Shown one piece after another: positions 17,389 through 26,028 of a DNA stretch of 32,098 nt (position 1 is its first letter; every line of letters starts with the position of its first letter). The stretch is taken from positions 1-32,098 of IMG/VR virus record IMGVR_UViG_3300046533_000085; one strand, 5' to 3'. Source of the DNA: a virus. A program made the translations under genes and the position numbers. The notes below the pieces were generated by a model that saw only the letters and a program-made list of their open reading frames with translations, searched no databases and was not told the DNA's origin.

Positions 17389-17970
17389 ATGGCGACACCG
17401 CTTTGGCGCGCAATGCTGGTGCCCGCATTGTTTCGCGGCGCACCGTTTCACGTCGACGCCAACTCGAGATCGTCGGGCCGCCGCATCGTGCTGCACGAAT
17501 TTCCGAAACGTGACATGCCTTATGCCGAGGACATGGGCCGCAAGGCGCGCTCGTTCCCGGTGACCGGTTATGTGATCGGGCCCGACTACATCATTTATCG
17601 CGAAATGTTGGTGCTGGCGCTGGAGTCCTCGGGCCCCGGGCTGTTGATCCTGCCGACCTTGTTGCAGCGCGATTCGGTGATGGTGCAAGTGCGCGATTAC
17701 ACCGTGCGCGAAACCCGGCAAGCCGGTGGCATGGCCGAATTTGATATGCAATTCGTCGAGGCCGGTGAGGCCGGATTTTCGATCAACGTCGACAGCCAAG
17801 GCGCGGCCAACGCCGCCGCCGACTCTACCGAAAGCCAAACCGTCGACAGCTCAAACAAAGGACTAACCGAGCCCGGCGATGGCAACGCCAGCAACGCCAG
17901 CCCCAAGGGCGAGGTGACGGTCGGTCCCATCGGCCCGATCACCGATGACCAAGGCAATGTAATCGAATGA
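17389..17970 (+). CDS. DNA circularisation protein, N-terminal part (Mu gpN-like, split)
   Basis: A 193-residue protein with the N-terminal DNA_circ_N signature of Mu gpN: PALFRGAPFHVDANSRSSGRRIVLHEFPKRDMPYAEDMG followed by FPVTGYVIGPDYI (shown here in parts of one continuous region, residues 13-65), and LILPTLLQRDSVMVQVRDYTVRET. In Mu-like phages gpN is a baseplate-associated tail protein with a single chain near 490 residues. Here the frame ends after an Asn/Ser/Gly-rich acidic tail, and the missing C-terminal half appears as the next gene. It starts directly after the tape-measure stop. Confidence 0.85.
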   Translation: MATPLWRAMLVPALFRGAPFHVDANSRSSGRRIVLHEFPKRDMPYAEDMGRKARSFPVTGYVIGPDYIIYREMLVLALESSGPGLLILPTLLQRDSVMVQVRDYTVRETRQAGGMAEFDMQFVEAGEAGFSINVDSQGAANAAADSTESQTVDSSNKGLTEPGDGNASNASPKGEVTVGPIGPITDDQGNVIE

Positions 17971-18638
17971 ACTCACTCGCCCGCAACGAGGCGGCCAAGC
18001 TCGCCATCGCCGTGGCGACCGATCTGATCAAGGTTGTCACCGTCGACGCCGGGCGGGCGGGCTCGATGGTGCGGCTCGCCGCTGGCGATCTGATCGCCAA
18101 CGCCGGATCGTTGATCGACAACGCCGCGATAGGCGCGCCGCTCGCCGAGCTGTTCGATCTGGTGCGTCAGGCGGGCGGCACCGTTGAGCAATTCGACACC
18201 GTGCGCAAGCACATCGTCGCCATGCCGGTGAAATACAACGCGGCGTTTTCGGTACAAAACACCGCGATCCGGTTGGCGCTGGTGCAATGCGCGCGCGTCC
18301 TGGCGGCGACCACATTGACCAGCCGACCACAGGTCGACGCCTATATCGAGCGGATGAACGCGGCGTTTGATCAGGCCGAAACCATCGCGGGCAACAGCCT
18401 CGATCAAGCCTCCTATCGCTCGATCATCGCGCTGCACGCGGCGGTGACGTTTGACCTGACCACGCGCGAGCGCCCGTTGCCGCAGATCGTGGTTTATAAT
18501 TTCGCGCTGCCCAAGCCCGCGCTATGGATCGCGCAGCGGCTCTATAGCGACGCGACGCGGGGCGACGAGCTGGTCGCCGAAAATAGCCCGGTGCATCCGG
18601 CGTTCATGCAAATGCCGGTTCGCGCGCTGTCGCAATGA
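17967..18638 (+). CDS. Mu gpN C-terminal-like protein (second half of split gpN)
   Basis: A 223-residue protein overlapping the gpN N-terminal gene by ATGA. Its final region, ALHAAVTFDLTTRERPL then FALPKPALWIAQRLYSDATRGDEL and NSPVHPAFM, corresponds in pattern to the C-terminal end of gpN/DNA-circularisation proteins (P..SL..A..LY.D..R..E....N...HP.F). The rest is alpha-helical. Together the two genes cover about 416 residues, slightly shorter than single-chain gpN. Coupled translation suggests they act as one two-subunit baseplate component. The link to gpN is by pattern and position rather than alignment. Confidence 0.65.
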   Translation: MNSLARNEAAKLAIAVATDLIKVVTVDAGRAGSMVRLAAGDLIANAGSLIDNAAIGAPLAELFDLVRQAGGTVEQFDTVRKHIVAMPVKYNAAFSVQNTAIRLALVQCARVLAATTLTSRPQVDAYIERMNAAFDQAETIAGNSLDQASYRSIIALHAAVTFDLTTRERPLPQIVVYNFALPKPALWIAQRLYSDATRGDELVAENSPVHPAFMQMPVRALSQ

Positions 18639-18639
18639 C

Positions 18640-19773
18640 ATGGCAAACCCGCAAGAGATTTGCATCGTTCAAGCTGGCGGCACGCTCTATAAGTTTTGGA
18701 AAGAGGTCGAGGTAACCCGCACCGCTGGCGACATCGTGTCGCGCGCGACCTTGGTGGTCGCCGAGATCGGCGACCTCGGCAAGGGTTGGAAATCGATCCG
18801 GCTGCCGCCGGGCGCGCCGGTCAAGATCACGCTGGCGGGTGAGCTGGCGCTGACCGGCGCGGTGACGGTGCGACAGGTTAGCTACGATGGCAATTCGCAT
18901 AACGTGCGATTCATCATTCAATCAAACACCGCCGCGCTGGCCAAAAGTTCGCTGGTGCTGCCGCCGGGACAATTCAAAAATCAGACGCTCGAAAAGCTTG
19001 CCAACGCCGCCACCAAAAAATATGGCGTCACGTTTTCGCTCAAGGGAATGCCGGAAGGCGCGGAAAAGATATTCGAGCGCGTCAGCTTGCATTGGGGCGA
19101 AAGCCCGTTTCAATTCATTCTGCGCTTGGCGCAGATGCGCAATATCCATTTGCTCGATAACGCAATGGGCAACCTGATCGGCATTCGCGGCGGCGGCCAA
19201 CAGGTCGCCGATCTGCAAGAGGGCCGCAACATCCTGCAAGCCGAGCTGGTGTGGTCACAGGACAACGCCGCCGACACCATCAAGGTCGACGGCGATCAGC
19301 ACGGCACCAACGCGCATTGGGGCGACAAGGCGCGGGCGCAATCCGCCGAGGCGAAGAATCCGAATTTCGCGGGCAAGATTCCCGCGCCGCTGTTGGCGGT
19401 GATGCCGCAGCCCGGCGACGTTAAAGACGCGCAGATGTTTGCCAATCATTCGGTCGATCTAAACGCCGCCACGATATTCACCGCAAACATCACGGTGCGC
19501 GGCTGGCAGCGTCAGGGCGGTAAGCTTTGGTTGAACGAGGTCGGCAACCTGATCAATCTTTATTCGCCGATGTTGCTGCCGCAAGATCGCGCCAAGCTCG
19601 GCATTCAAGCGGCGACCTGTCGGCAAAACGACTCGACCGGCACCACGACGACGCTCGAGTTGGTGTTGCCGGATCGGCTCGGCGGGCGCGACAAGATCAG
19701 CGTCGGCCCCAATGCAACGCCCGAGTCTGCACCGTCATCGGCGGAACCGGCGCAACCGAAAGAGGAACCCTGA
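18640..19773 (+). CDS. Baseplate hub protein (Mu gpP / gp44-like, late control D fold)
   Basis: A 377-residue hub protein. The N-terminal beta domain (QAGGTLYKFWKEVEVTRTAGDIVSRATLVV) and the block VRFIIQSNTAALAKSSL followed by NQTLEKLANAATKKYGV and HWGESPFQFILRLAQM are characteristic of Mu gp44 and other T4 gp27-fold hubs. The C-terminal part carries the second barrel (ITVRGWQRQGGKLWLNEVGNLINLYSP in continuous order). The hub sits at the tip of the tail under the tube and carries the spike. It starts one base after the previous stop and its stop overlaps gp45 (TGATG). Confidence 0.92.
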   Translation: MANPQEICIVQAGGTLYKFWKEVEVTRTAGDIVSRATLVVAEIGDLGKGWKSIRLPPGAPVKITLAGELALTGAVTVRQVSYDGNSHNVRFIIQSNTAALAKSSLVLPPGQFKNQTLEKLANAATKKYGVTFSLKGMPEGAEKIFERVSLHWGESPFQFILRLAQMRNIHLLDNAMGNLIGIRGGGQQVADLQEGRNILQAELVWSQDNAADTIKVDGDQHGTNAHWGDKARAQSAEAKNPNFAGKIPAPLLAVMPQPGDVKDAQMFANHSVDLNAATIFTANITVRGWQRQGGKLWLNEVGNLINLYSPMLLPQDRAKLGIQAATCRQNDSTGTTTTLELVLPDRLGGRDKISVGPNATPESAPSSAEPAQPKEEP

Positions 19774-20516
19774 TGCGAGTCTCGACGCGCACGCTTGGCG
19801 ACAATATGAAAAACGCCATCAAGCGCGTCACCGTCGAGAAAAACGACGACGACCCGTTGTTTCGCGAGCATGAGATCAGCCTCTACACCGAGGAAAAGCA
19901 AAAAGAGATCGAGCATTTTGAACCGTATGGTTTGACCTCGCGGGTCAAGCAACCGACCGGCGAGGGTAAGCAAAAGAAAAAGGCCGAGGGGCTGATCGTG
20001 TTTACCGGCGGGCAACGCTCGCACGGCGTTCTGATCGTGACCGGCGACCGCCGCTATCGGCTGCGCAACCTGAAAGAGGGCGAGGTTGCGCTGTTCGACG
20101 ACCAAGGCCAGCAAGTGCATTTCACGCGCGACGGCATCGTGACCAGCGCGCCGAAAGGCAAAAAGATTGTCGCGCAGATTATGGACAGCGACAAAATGCC
20201 CAAGACCAAAGCCAAGGACGCCAAGGACGATGGCCAAGGCGCGCAAGCCGAGGAAAAGGTTTTATCCAGTCTGACGCTGACCAAGGACTCTTGGTCCGTC
20301 AATCATCCAACCAAGATTGAGTTCAAGGTCGGCAACAGCTCGGTGTTGATCGAGGCCGACAAGATCACGGTCACGTCGAAAACCATCACCGACAAAGCGA
20401 CCACGCGGTTTGAAACCGTCGGGCCGACGTTCCTCGGCCTCGATAGCGCCGGGGAAGGCGCGCCCAAGGTTGGCACCGAGTCGGGCATGGCAAAACAGAC
20501 AACCGCAAAGGTTTGA
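19773..20516 (+). CDS. Baseplate assembly/spike protein (Mu gp45-like)
   Basis: 247 residues from the ATG at 19773, sharing a base with the gpP stop. Mu gp45 features include GDNMKNAIKRVTVE at the start, HFEPYGLTSRVKQP, the blocks GLIVFTGGQRSHGVLIVTGDRRYR and LKEGEVALFDDQGQQVHF. A Lys/Asp/Gln-rich disordered insert (about 130-160) precedes a repetitive beta-strand C-terminus (IEFKVGNSSVLIEADKI, then ITVTSKTI) that would form the spike shaft. Mu gp45 is the membrane-piercing tip. The HxH iron-binding motif of Mu-type apices is not evident here. Confidence 0.92.
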   Translation: MRVSTRTLGDNMKNAIKRVTVEKNDDDPLFREHEISLYTEEKQKEIEHFEPYGLTSRVKQPTGEGKQKKKAEGLIVFTGGQRSHGVLIVTGDRRYRLRNLKEGEVALFDDQGQQVHFTRDGIVTSAPKGKKIVAQIMDSDKMPKTKAKDAKDDGQGAQAEEKVLSSLTLTKDSWSVNHPTKIEFKVGNSSVLIEADKITVTSKTITDKATTRFETVGPTFLGLDSAGEGAPKVGTESGMAKQTTAKV

Positions 20517-21008
20517 ATGGGCGACCTCAGACTCTACGATATCGTTTCGCCGTTTGCGGTGACGTTCGACCTGTTGCAAAAGCGCGACGGGCTGATCGAC
20601 GAGGCCGAGGCGTTGGCGACCGCCGTGATAGTGGCGCTCGGCACCAACCGGCTGGCGCTGCCCGACGACGTCCTGCCGAACGCGCCCGAGGACAACGACC
20701 GGCGCGGCTGGTGGGCCGATCTCGATGCCGATCTGATTTGGAAGGCGTGGCCGATTGGCTGCCGGTTGTGGCTGATCGAGCGGCACAAGATCACCGGGTT
20801 TGAAGCGAGCCAAGGCTCGACCTTGGCGCGGATCGATTCCTACATCCGCGAGGCGCTGCGCCCGTTCGTCGAAAACCAGATTTGCTCGGGCTTCGATGTC
20901 AGGGTCGAGCGTACCGAGCTGCAAAAGATCGTGGCGCGCATCACGATCTATCGAGGGCCGCTGCCGTCGATCCAATTGCAATATCAAAGCCTATGGACTG
21001 GAGCTTGA
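20517..21008 (+). CDS. Baseplate protein (Mu gp46-like)
   Basis: 163 residues, beginning directly after the gp45 stop. DLRLYDIVSPFAVTFDLLQ, LGTNRLALPDDVLP, DRRGWWADLDAD and GCRLWLIERHKIT are diagnostic of the Mu gp46 family, whose DRRGWW motif is distinctive. The C-terminal half (IDSYIREALRPFVE...VRVER) resembles the W/gp25-type baseplate wedge fold. It belongs to the baseplate wedge with gp47 and gp48, which follow. Confidence 0.93.
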   Translation: MGDLRLYDIVSPFAVTFDLLQKRDGLIDEAEALATAVIVALGTNRLALPDDVLPNAPEDNDRRGWWADLDADLIWKAWPIGCRLWLIERHKITGFEASQGSTLARIDSYIREALRPFVENQICSGFDVRVERTELQKIVARITIYRGPLPSIQLQYQSLWTGA

Positions 21009-21012
21009 TCGA

Positions 21013-22068
21013 ATGCCTTGGACCACGCCGACGCTTGAGGATGTGCGCAAACAAAACCGCGACTATGTGACCGCACATTTGCATTCGGTGCCGCTGGTGC
21101 CGAACAGCGTCGCGCGCGTCATCGCCGATGGTAATGCCGGGCTGGCATATCTGGTGTTGCTCTACATCGATTGGCTGTCGAAACAATTGCTGCCCGACAC
21201 CGCCGAAACCGAATGGCTCGACCGGCAAGCGGCGATCTGGTTGCCCGGCAACGGGCGCAAGCCCGCGACGTTTGCCAGCGGCTCGGTCACCGTGACCGGC
21301 ATCAGCGGAAGCGTGTTGCCGAGCGGCACACAATTAACCGGCAACACCGGGGCGGTGTACCAAACCACCGAACAGATCGTGGTCGGCCTCGTGGCGACGC
21401 CGGTCGACGTGCGCGCCATCGATCCCGGCATCGCCGGAAATCTTGAGGCCGGTTCGACCATGAATCTGGTCACCGCGATTGCCGGCCTCGACTCGACCGC
21501 CAGCGTCGAGGTGATGACCGGCGGCGTCGATGCCGAAACCGACGCCGAGCTGCGCGAGCGCGTGCTTGAACGCATCCAAAAGCCGCCGATGGGCGGCGAC
21601 GTTGACGACTATGTGGCATGGGCCAAACAGGTGCCCGGCGTGACCCGGGCGTGGTGCGCCAGCGAGATGGGGCCGGGCACCGTCACGGTGCGTTTCATGA
21701 TGGACGATCTGCGCGCCGACAATAACGGGTTTCCGCTGCCCGCCGACTGCGTCGAGGTCGAGGCTTATATCGACACCAAGCGCCCGGTCGCGGTGGCCGA
21801 TCTGTTTGTGGTGTCGCCGATCCCGATGCCGGTCGACATGCAGATTCGCAATCTCAGCCCGAACACCATCGCGATGGTCAACGCCATCGAGGCAAGCTGC
21901 ATTTCGATGTTCCGCGAGCGGGCGGTGCCGGGGCAGATATTCTATCGGGCTTGGGTCGACGAGGCGATCAGCGCGGCGGGCACCGTGCACTATGATCTGA
22001 TTTTGTCCGATGCGGTTCCGCCGGATCGCGGCCATCTGCCAATTCTCGGCACCATCATCTATCTATGA
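21013..22068 (+). CDS. Baseplate J protein (Mu gp47-like)
   Basis: 351 residues from the ATG at 21013, four bases after the gp46 stop; upstream in-frame starts overlap gp46 and are not supported. Conserved features are WTTPTLEDVRKQNRDYV, the low-complexity beta domain GSVTVTGISGSVLPSGTQL, and the hallmark DAETDAELRERVLERIQKPP followed by GDVDDYVAWAKQVPGVTRAW. Baseplate J (T4 gp6 counterpart) forms the iris of the baseplate, linking central hub to fibres. Its stop overlaps gp48 as ATGA. Confidence 0.95.
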   Translation: MPWTTPTLEDVRKQNRDYVTAHLHSVPLVPNSVARVIADGNAGLAYLVLLYIDWLSKQLLPDTAETEWLDRQAAIWLPGNGRKPATFASGSVTVTGISGSVLPSGTQLTGNTGAVYQTTEQIVVGLVATPVDVRAIDPGIAGNLEAGSTMNLVTAIAGLDSTASVEVMTGGVDAETDAELRERVLERIQKPPMGGDVDDYVAWAKQVPGVTRAWCASEMGPGTVTVRFMMDDLRADNNGFPLPADCVEVEAYIDTKRPVAVADLFVVSPIPMPVDMQIRNLSPNTIAMVNAIEASCISMFRERAVPGQIFYRAWVDEAISAAGTVHYDLILSDAVPPDRGHLPILGTIIYL

Positions 22069-22760
22069 CCGACCCGACAGATCGGCACGTCAGGCGAAGC
22101 GGCGAGGATTACGCCGAGCCGTTCGCGGCGTTGCTGCCGACCGGCCCGGCGTGGCCGCGCGAGCCCGACACCGCGCTGATGGCGCTGATCCTGGCGCTGT
22201 CGGAAATTTGGGGCAATCCGGTCGACCACCGCGCCGCCGATTTGCTGGAGCGCGAAAGCGACCCGCGCGAGACAATCGAGTTGCTGCCGGATTGGGAACG
22301 CAATTGGGGCTTGCCCGATCCGTGTTTCACCACACCGCAAACCATCGGCGACCGGCAAAAGGCGCTGGTGCGGCGGATGACGTTGCTCGGTGGCCAATCG
22401 CGGGCGTGGTTTCACGAGGTCGCCGACGAGATCGGCTATCCGCTGGTGATCCGCGAGTTTAGCCCGTTCATGGCTGGCGTTTCCAATGTCGGCGATACCC
22501 GCAACAAAACCGAGGACGGTCATTTTCGCTGGTACGTCGGCGGATGGGACATGCGGTTTTATTGGACCACGACGGTATCGCAAGCGCGGCTGACGTGGTT
22601 TCGCTGCACCAAGGGCCAATGCGGTGTTGACCCGCATCTGCGCATCGGCGTGCCCGAGGACACCGCTTGCATATTCAACCGATGGAAGCCCGCGCACACG
22701 GTCATCGTTTACGACTTCACGAATCTCGAAATGAGCGACCCGATGCAGGGAACGCCTTAA
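22065..22760 (+). CDS. Tail/baseplate protein (Mu gp48-like, DUF2313)
   Basis: A 231-residue protein with DUF2313 features: YAEPFAALLPTGPAWPRE near the N-terminus, then LERESDPRETIELLPDWERNWGLPD (in continuous order), RQKALVRRMTLLGGQS and EIGYPLVIREFSPFMAG. It caps the baseplate wedge and is the usual last gene before the fibres. It overlaps baseplate J by ATGA. A Trp/Cys-rich C-terminal section (WFRCTKGQCGVDPHLRIG and FNRWKPAHTVIVYDF) is also typical of the family. Confidence 0.92.
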   Translation: MTDPTDRHVRRSGEDYAEPFAALLPTGPAWPREPDTALMALILALSEIWGNPVDHRAADLLERESDPRETIELLPDWERNWGLPDPCFTTPQTIGDRQKALVRRMTLLGGQSRAWFHEVADEIGYPLVIREFSPFMAGVSNVGDTRNKTEDGHFRWYVGGWDMRFYWTTTVSQARLTWFRCTKGQCGVDPHLRIGVPEDTACIFNRWKPAHTVIVYDFTNLEMSDPMQGTP

Positions 22761-22772
22761 CGGAGTCTTGCT

Positions 22773-24335
22773 ATGAAATACGTTCCGCCCTACGGCACCA
22801 CCGACCCGAACGCGCCTTATGTTAACGGCAATCCGGCGGCTGGCATCGAGGGCTCGATTCCGCCCGCCGACGCGTTCAACGAGCCGTTGCGCGAATTGCA
22901 CAACTTGGTTTTGTATTCCGGCTACACGCCCGCCGACAATCAGCTCGATCAGGTGACGCGGGCGATACGGCGGCAGTTCGTCAATTATGCCATCGACACC
23001 GGCAGCGTTAACGCCTTGAGCATTTCGCTACAGCCCGCGCCGGGCTCTTATATGTCGGGCACGCCGATCCGCGTGCTGGTGGCCAACACCAACACCGCCG
23101 CTTGCTCGATCAACAATTCAGGGCTCGGCATCCGCGCCATCAAGCGGCCCGACGGTTCCGATCTGCAACCCGGCGACATCCACGCGGGCGGCATCGCGAC
23201 CTTGGTCGACGACGGGACCAACTATCAATTGGTGAATCAACTCACGGCGTCGACCGGCGGGTCGAGCATCGTCTCGATCAAAATACCGTATTGCGGCGAC
23301 TCCAGCGTCACGCCGAACACCATCACCGCCGTTTATTCGCCCGCCATCGCGACGCTGACCGAGGGCGATTTTCTCGCCGTCAAGGTGAACAACACCAACA
23401 CCGGCGCGACGACCATGAAGGTCAACGCGCTGACGCCTTACCCGGTCTATCGCAACGACGGCAAGCCGGTGATCGCGCGCGACTTGCTCAAGGACGAGGC
23501 TTTGCTGTTGGAATTTCACGGCACCTATTTTCAGTGTGTCGGATGGGTCGCCAGCCAATTCCGGCTCAATGCAAATTTAACAATCTACATTCGCACCGAC
23601 GGCAACGATCTCAATGACGGCAGCGCCAACGATGCCGGGCACGCTTTCAAAACCATCGCGGCGGCGCTGGCGTTCGTCGTCAACAATATGTATTTGGCCG
23701 GGCGCACCGTGACGCTACAGCTCGGCATTGCTGGAACCTACGATCCGTTTTTCCCGACCACGGTGCCGAACGGCAAGCTGATCCTGCGCGGCGATCCGGC
23801 CAATATGGACAGCTACATCATCCCGTCGGTCAGCGGCGGCCAATGCTGCGCCGTGGTGGGCTGCAATGTTTCGGTGGTTGGCTGCAATTTCCAACAGCTC
23901 GTCGGCAATAACACGTGGCTGTCAGCGTCATCCGGCGGCCAGCTCAGCCTCACCAATTGCTCATTCACTGGCGCATCATCGAGTGAGGTTGCAATCAATG
24001 TGTTCCGCAGCGCCGAGGTGTCGCTGTTCGGCACCATCAAATTTCAGAACAACATGGCGGCGGCGCTGTCGTGTAACGGCGGCAGCATCACCTCGGGCAA
24101 TTGGTCGACGCTGATCCAGCACGCGGGCGGGCCAAACTATTCGTCAGGATTCGCCGCCGCCGGAATGGGCGGCATGATCACGCTGACTTATGGTTACATT
24201 TCGTTTTCTGGCGTGGCCACCGGCCCGCGTTATCTCGCCAGCGTCAACTCGATCATCAACACATTCGGCGGTGGTGAAGCGTTCCTGCCCGGCAACCAGC
24301 CGGGCAACTTGTACTATGGAAGCTGGTATTTCTGA
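22773..24335 (+). CDS. Tail fibre/spike protein with right-handed beta-helix domain
   Basis: A 520-residue receptor-binding candidate. Residues 1-70 form a baseplate-attachment region (GTTDPNAPYVNGNPAAGIEGS..., FNEPLRELHNLV). Residues 75-260 are repeated beta modules. From about 268 (LTIYIRTDGNDLNDGSANDAG, AFKTIAAALAFV) it has the standard lead-in to pectate-lyase-like beta-helices, followed by regular NCSFTGASSS-type coils to the end. Such trimers bind or cleave surface glycans. CGGAGTC ahead of the ATG at 22773 is the ribosome-binding site. Whether it is a depolymerase or only an adhesin cannot be told from the sequence. Confidence 0.87.
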   Translation: MKYVPPYGTTDPNAPYVNGNPAAGIEGSIPPADAFNEPLRELHNLVLYSGYTPADNQLDQVTRAIRRQFVNYAIDTGSVNALSISLQPAPGSYMSGTPIRVLVANTNTAACSINNSGLGIRAIKRPDGSDLQPGDIHAGGIATLVDDGTNYQLVNQLTASTGGSSIVSIKIPYCGDSSVTPNTITAVYSPAIATLTEGDFLAVKVNNTNTGATTMKVNALTPYPVYRNDGKPVIARDLLKDEALLLEFHGTYFQCVGWVASQFRLNANLTIYIRTDGNDLNDGSANDAGHAFKTIAAALAFVVNNMYLAGRTVTLQLGIAGTYDPFFPTTVPNGKLILRGDPANMDSYIIPSVSGGQCCAVVGCNVSVVGCNFQQLVGNNTWLSASSGGQLSLTNCSFTGASSSEVAINVFRSAEVSLFGTIKFQNNMAAALSCNGGSITSGNWSTLIQHAGGPNYSSGFAAAGMGGMITLTYGYISFSGVATGPRYLASVNSIINTFGGGEAFLPGNQPGNLYYGSWYF

Positions 24336-24356
24336 AACAACGAGGGAGCGAGAGTC

Positions 24357-24560
24357 ATGGCAATAGTGACATCAGTCTGTATTGGTTGCGGCAACCTGTT
24401 CGATCACGAGGAAGGCGAGGCCGCGACGGTTAAAACCGCGCACGGCGCTGAGCATATCTTTTGCCCGAGCTGTGAAGCGGCGGGCCCGGCGCAATCGGAG
24501 GAACAGCAACAGCAATCGCAGGCGTTGAAATTTCCACCGCCACCGGCCAAGGCCGACTAA
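24357..24560 (+). CDS. Small zinc-ribbon-like protein
   Basis: A 67-residue protein with two CxxC pairs, CIGCGN (Cys8, Cys11) and CPSCEA (Cys36, Cys39), spaced as in a zinc ribbon, followed by a Gln-rich and then Pro-rich tail. AGGGAG lies upstream of the ATG at 24357. Its stop shares a base with the next start (TAATG). No known family. Its place among fibre genes suggests a virion or fibre-assembly accessory role, but a DNA/RNA-binding role is equally possible. Confidence 0.6.
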   Translation: MAIVTSVCIGCGNLFDHEEGEAATVKTAHGAEHIFCPSCEAAGPAQSEEQQQQSQALKFPPPPAKAD

Positions 24561-24934
24561 TGGCCGGGCCCGCTTACGCAACCGGCGCGATCCTGATCGC
24601 CAAAAACGAGGCGTGGATCACAACGCTGCGTTACGTCAACGTGTTGAACAATCCCGACGGCGATCCGGTCGATCTGACCGGCTCGCGCCTCTGTATGCAA
24701 ATCCGCGCCAGCGAGGCCGAGCATTCGGCGCTGGTGCAAGCGTCGACCGATGATCAAAGCATTGTCATCAACGACGCGGCCAACGGATTGTTCACCATCA
24801 TCCTCGACGAGGCCCGCACCGCATTGTTGCCCGAGGGCAGCTTGGTGGCCGACCTGATCCGCACGCGCAGCGACGGCTACGATGAACGGCTATGGGAGGG
24901 CACCGTTACGGTCAACGAGGGCACCACGCGATGA
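24560..24934 (+). CDS. Ig-like fold phage protein preceding fibres
   Basis: A 124-residue protein with a beta-sandwich pattern: [67 protein letters not shown]. This arrangement (a V/L-DLTG strand, then G-x-hydrophobic strands, ending in a WEGTV strand) recurs in small phage proteins located immediately before tail fibres or in the N-terminus of upper-baseplate proteins. It overlaps the collagen-like fibre gene by ATGA, so it may be an attachment adaptor for it. The functional part is inferred. Confidence 0.65.
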   Translation: MAGPAYATGAILIAKNEAWITTLRYVNVLNNPDGDPVDLTGSRLCMQIRASEAEHSALVQASTDDQSIVINDAANGLFTIILDEARTALLPEGSLVADLIRTRSDGYDERLWEGTVTVNEGTTR

Positions 24935-26028
24935 CCGCCGACCGCATGACGACCTCGGGCCCGGGTAGCCCGCGCATGACGGCAAAATCTATCGAGGGCT
25001 TTGAGCTGCAATTGCAAGTCGTCGCCGGGCTGCCGGGGATACCGGGGCCGGTGGGGCCGCCCGGGCCGACCGGGCCCGCTGGCCCACAGGGCCCCGCCGG
25101 GTCCTCATCGGGCGTGATCGGGCCAACCGGGCCAATGGGGCCACAGGGCGCGCCGGGCGCGACCGGGGCAACCGGACCAGCCGGGCCGCAAGGCGTGCCG
25201 GGGCCGGTCGGCGCGACCGGGCCAGCCGGGGCAACCGGGCCACAAGGCAGCCAAGGCATTCAAGGCATTCCCGGGCCGAGCGGCCCCGCGCAATTGTTCA
25301 ATTGCGGGCGCTTGGTTCGGGTCAGCGATACGCAATTGAAACTAGCCCCATACAACGGCGACGGCATCAAGATCGCCGGGGCGGTCTATCAAATCCCCGC
25401 CGCTGGCGTGACGATCTCAAACGCCAGCTTGGCCGATGGCGCGTTTTATTATGTTTACGTGTTCATGAACGCTGGCGCGATGACGCTCGAATTTTCGACG
25501 ACCGGGCACAGCACAGACACCACCGCCGGAAATGTCGGCGTCGAGATCAAAACCGGCGCGCCATCGCGCACGCTGGTCGGAATGGTTGTGCCCACTAACG
25601 GCGCGCTGTTCACTGACAGCCAACGGGTTCGCTATGTGCGCAGTTGGTTCAACCGCCAGCGCATGGCGATGCGCAGTCCGCAGCTTGGTTTTGCTGCCGG
25701 GCTTAACGCATCAGCGCAGGAAGTCTACAGCACTCTGCGCTGTTATTTCCTCTCGTGGGCTGACGACGTGATTTCGTTCATGGGCGTTGCGCAATATTAT
25801 TCGGAAGCCCCTAACGACGTCAGTGGTTTTAATCTGACCTACGACGGGACTGCGAGCGGTTTTCCTTCTGTCGTGAATATACCGAGTGGCGGCATTGTCA
25901 CGGCGAATCCGTGCGGCGATACAACGACGCTCGTTGAGGGTCTTCATTATGTAACCTTGTATGGGTCAACCGCTACCGGTCCAGCGTATTGCTATTCAAC
26001 AACATTCGTTCACGGGTCAATCGGATGA
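24931..26028 (+). CDS. Collagen-like tail fibre protein 1
   Basis: 365 residues from the ATG at 24931 (overlapping the previous stop). Residues 1-32 form an N-terminal cap with SPRMT and LQVVAGLPG. Residues 33-119 are Gly-X-Y collagen repeats ([13 protein letters not shown]-like). Residues 120-365 form a beta-rich head, beginning [25 protein letters not shown], with a second distal section ([20 protein letters not shown]) that is likely the receptor-binding tip. The collagen segment should trimerise into a stiff stalk. Its N-terminal cap is shared with the next gene, suggesting the same docking site. Confidence 0.88.
   Translation: MTADRMTTSGPGSPRMTAKSIEGFELQLQVVAGLPGIPGPVGPPGPTGPAGPQGPAGSSSGVIGPTGPMGPQGAPGATGATGPAGPQGVPGPVGATGPAGATGPQGSQGIQGIPGPSGPAQLFNCGRLVRVSDTQLKLAPYNGDGIKIAGAVYQIPAAGVTISNASLADGAFYYVYVFMNAGAMTLEFSTTGHSTDTTAGNVGVEIKTGAPSRTLVGMVVPTNGALFTDSQRVRYVRSWFNRQRMAMRSPQLGFAAGLNASAQEVYSTLRCYFLSWADDVISFMGVAQYYSEAPNDVSGFNLTYDGTASGFPSVVNIPSGGIVTANPCGDTTTLVEGLHYVTLYGSTATGPAYCYSTTFVHGSIG

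Noticed and set aside
16726-17838. 370-codon reverse-strand frame opposite the second tape measure and gpN
   Set aside because: It overlaps two well-supported forward genes completely and has no family features.
20800-21012. N-terminal extension of baseplate J into gp46
   Set aside because: The ATG at 21013 gives the family-typical N-terminus (WTTPTLEDVRKQN) and the extension is only the gp46 gene read out of frame.
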